From positions 62,001 to 126,000 of the forward strand of contig WQYX01000001.1 in the NCBI GenBank assembly GCA_009781005.1: 64,000 nt of DNA, written 5' to 3'. Within the stretch, counting starts at the first letter, position 1; each line of letters begins with the position of its first letter. The translations under genes were made by a program, and so were the position numbers. A model generated the notes under the pieces. The model searched no databases. It was given only the letters and a program-made list of their open reading frames with translations, and was not told the DNA's origin. This stretch comes from Polyangiaceae bacterium (GTDB lineage Bacteria; Myxococcota_A; Polyangia; Polyangiales; Polyangiaceae). Positions 62,234-64,000 of this stretch are shown here, one piece after another.

Positions 62234-63242
62234 GAAAATCCTCTTGTATCCAACCTTCGCTTGCACATTCCTGTTCGCATTAGGGGCATCTCCGGCATTT
62301 GCTGAAACACCACAACAAATCGCGGAGGCACATTTCAAGACTGGATTGAAATTGTATGATCAATCGAGCTATGAAGCGGCACGGTTGGAGTTTTTGCAAG
62401 CACAATCGGTGTATCCGCGGGCGGCACTTTTAAGAAATTTGGCGCTCTGCGAGCTGAAAACGAATCGGCCTCTCGAGGCCATTCAGCATTTGCGCGCATA
62501 CCTGGCCGATCCAGAGGCGGATAAAAGAGAGCTCGCGAAGAAGAATCTTGAAGAGGCCTTGGCGAGAACAGGTCATGTCAATGTGCAGGCAACGGATGGC
62601 ACAACACTCGCCGTTGACGGCAAACCGCAACCGCAGCAGGGAAATGCGCCGTTCAAGGAAGCGCTGGATGTGCTGCCTGGCAAGCATGGGATTGAAGCGC
62701 GGCTTGGCAACCGAACGCGCAGTATCGAGGTGGATGCACCGGCTGGAAGTACGGTGGAAGTGGATCTTCGCTTTGAGCCGCCGGTGGTTGCGCCTGAGAA
62801 AACTGCGCCATCTGTGGTGTTGTCGAGCATGAGGACGTTGACCCCACCGCCTGTAGAAGCCGAGCGTGGCAGCAATAACGCGCGATATCTGGTGTCGGGT
62901 TCCCTCGTGGCACTTGGCGTGGTGGGTGTGGGGCTTGGAATTGGATTTACAGCGGCTGCCAACAGCGCCGCAAGTGACGTTGCGGAGGCTAAAGCAACGA
63001 GCGGGACGTACGCGTGCACGGGCACCACAGGCGGGGATTGTAGTTCGCGAAAAGGCAACGAGGATGCGCGGGCAAGAGATTCAAATATTGCGATGGGCAT
63101 GTACATCGGTGGAGGCGTTCTTCTTGCCGCCGGGGTGACGACGTATTTTGTGTGGCCGAAGCTGGTGAAGCAGCAGTTGGGCAGTGTTGCGCCTTGGATA
63201 GGCAAGGATGTGGCTGGATTTGCTTATGGAAAGGAATTTTGA
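62208..63242 (+). CDS. Exported TPR protein with two C-terminal membrane segments
   Basis: The product has 344 residues. A signal peptide (AFALGASPAFA-like; cleavage near AFA-ET) is followed by TPR helices (AEAHFKTGLKLYDQSSYEAA), a beta-rich PEGA-like region (GHVNVQATDGTTLAVDGKPQ) and two hydrophobic segments (LVSGSLVALGVVGVGLGIGF and MYIGGGVLLAAGVTTYFV) with a Cys-containing loop. Its plan is the same as the protein at 20775-21635. It probably sits in the periplasm or envelope, in a complex with the kinase partner encoded upstream. Confidence 0.8.
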   Translation: MKIQTLFSRKILLYPTFACTFLFALGASPAFAETPQQIAEAHFKTGLKLYDQSSYEAARLEFLQAQSVYPRAALLRNLALCELKTNRPLEAIQHLRAYLADPEADKRELAKKNLEEALARTGHVNVQATDGTTLAVDGKPQPQQGNAPFKEALDVLPGKHGIEARLGNRTRSIEVDAPAGSTVEVDLRFEPPVVAPEKTAPSVVLSSMRTLTPPPVEAERGSNNARYLVSGSLVALGVVGVGLGIGFTAAANSAASDVAEAKATSGTYACTGTTGGDCSSRKGNEDARARDSNIAMGMYIGGGVLLAAGVTTYFVWPKLVKQQLGSVAPWIGKDVAGFAYGKEF

Positions 63243-63243
63243 C

Positions 63244-64000
63244 ATGCGCACGATCTCGGTATTGGCGATGCTAGGAGGAATCCTTGTCGTGGGTGCGGCG
63301 CATGCTGCTTGTTACAAGACGACCTGCGAAGGCTACGGAACATGTCCCTATCCGGACGATTACTCAAAGGATGCCACCCCGGATGTCAATATCCCCGACG
63401 GTTGCGACGCCACCGCAGACCCAAAAGACTTCCCCGCCTGTCTCATTGACTCCTATGCAGTCTTCATCGACTCCAATAACGGCGATGACAGTGCCCCCGG
63501 GACAAAGACATCTCCGGTCAAGACCATCACTCATGCCTTGACGCTTCTTGGTGACAAGCCTCGCATCTACATTTGCGGCGATGGCACCTTGACCGAGCAC
63601 GTGGAGCTCGCGAGCACCATCTCTCTTGTCGGTGGCTATGACTGCTCATGGACGTACACCGGGCAGAAACCGAAGATCTCTCCAACAACCATCGGCCCAG
63701 CACTCACGCTAACGAAGCTGGACCAAGTCATCATCTCGGACCTTGCGTTTGAGGCGCAAAGTGCCACCAACCCAGGCGAATCTTCTATTGCAGTCATCGC
63801 CAATCAGTCGAACGTCAATTTTAAGCGATGTGACTTGAGGGCCGGAGCAGGCCAGAACGGTCGGGATGGCAACGCAGGGGTAGCGAGCACGAATTACGAC
63901 ACCACCAAGACACGAGCGCCAACGGGCAATTCTGCGACTGGTTCGACTGGCGGAGACTCACAAGACTGCTCCACCAATCGTTGTGCGACGGGTCCCCAAT
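63244..64000 (+). CDS. Secreted parallel beta-helix-type protein (5' part, runs off the window)
   Basis: The frame starts at the ATG at 63244, one base past the TPR stop, and stays open for 252 codons to the window end. MRTISVLAMLGGILVVGAAHA is a signal peptide. Next come Cys-rich text (CYKTTCEGYGTCPYPDDYS) and a repeat unit AVFIDSNNGDDSAPGTKTSP, V(K)TITHALTLLGDK, typical of DUF1565/right-handed beta-helix surface proteins (DSxNGNDSxPGTxxxPxKTIxxAL). It is then Gly/Thr/Ser-rich. Expected to be exported and exposed; its 3' end is not seen. Confidence 0.75.
   Translation, partial: MRTISVLAMLGGILVVGAAHAACYKTTCEGYGTCPYPDDYSKDATPDVNIPDGCDATADPKDFPACLIDSYAVFIDSNNGDDSAPGTKTSPVKTITHALTLLGDKPRIYICGDGTLTEHVELASTISLVGGYDCSWTYTGQKPKISPTTIGPALTLTKLDQVIISDLAFEAQSATNPGESSIAVIANQSNVNFKRCDLRAGAGQNGRDGNAGVASTNYDTTKTRAPTGNSATGSTGGDSQDCSTNRCATGPQ

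Overview
The window is high-GC DNA (roughly 60% by eye) from a chromosome that looks like a Myxococcota genome, probably class Polyangia. I infer this from the mix of FHA proteins, serine/threonine kinases with a C-terminal membrane anchor, GGDEF proteins, cysteine-rich lipoproteins, TPR proteins with paired C-terminal membrane segments, and a PHA-type regulator, all among normal housekeeping genes. I cannot confirm the taxon from sequence alone. I recognise no phage, insertion sequence with a transposase, CRISPR array or rRNA operon.

Layout. 0-9 kb: a GST-like gene divergent from a WYL regulator, a Fic protein, an ArsA/GET3-type ATPase, RNase J coupled to a CHAD protein, a zinc-ribbon/FHA protein, a Nudix protein with a damaged Nudix box and a nickel/cobalt-type transporter. 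9-18 kb: rplM-rpsI, kup, a TlpA thioredoxin, an ABC ATPase, a PhaR-like regulator, an ECF sigma/anti-sigma pair, gshB and a double-FHA membrane protein. 18-24 kb: three paralogous cysteine-rich lipoproteins in tandem, a TPR protein, a CcmE with the CxxxY haem motif, an HNH protein and a small repeat protein. 24-30 kb: a complete tolC-adaptor-RND efflux operon, then tRNA-Ser(UGA). 30-37 kb: a possible PD-(D/E)XK protein, aqpZ, a GGDEF protein, Ku, a membrane protein carrying an in-frame repeat element, an NADP-binding oxidoreductase, an HpcH/HpaI-type lyase and an orphan DNA methyltransferase. 37-49 kb: VanW, a LysM lytic transglycosylase, glmU, a toxin-antitoxin pair, murA (a cell-wall cluster), a ComEA-like protein, a DUF362 protein, an FHA-GGDEF protein and a CmpX/MscS-type membrane protein. 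49-54 kb: an outer-membrane beta-barrel, a 13-haem cytochrome and an anchored lipoprotein, which look like an electron-transfer conduit. 54-64 kb: two Ser/Thr kinases, a SUMF1-domain protein, an M18 aminopeptidase, tRNA-Leu(UAG), and an operon of kinase, membrane protein, TPR protein and a partial secreted beta-helix protein.

The most unusual signal is a set of at least eleven dispersed imperfect palindromes of about 120-320 bp, grouped here as families A-D, that share internal modules. Most start at, or within about 10 bases of, the 3' end of a gene. In four cases the first base of the element is the final A of a TGA stop codon. One copy (34294-34473) is exactly 60 codons long and lies in frame inside a gene; another (51994-52112) sits where the 5' end of the multihaem cytochrome gene should be. 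A fifth family of short, perfect, terminator-like hairpins also recurs. No transposase for these elements is in the window.
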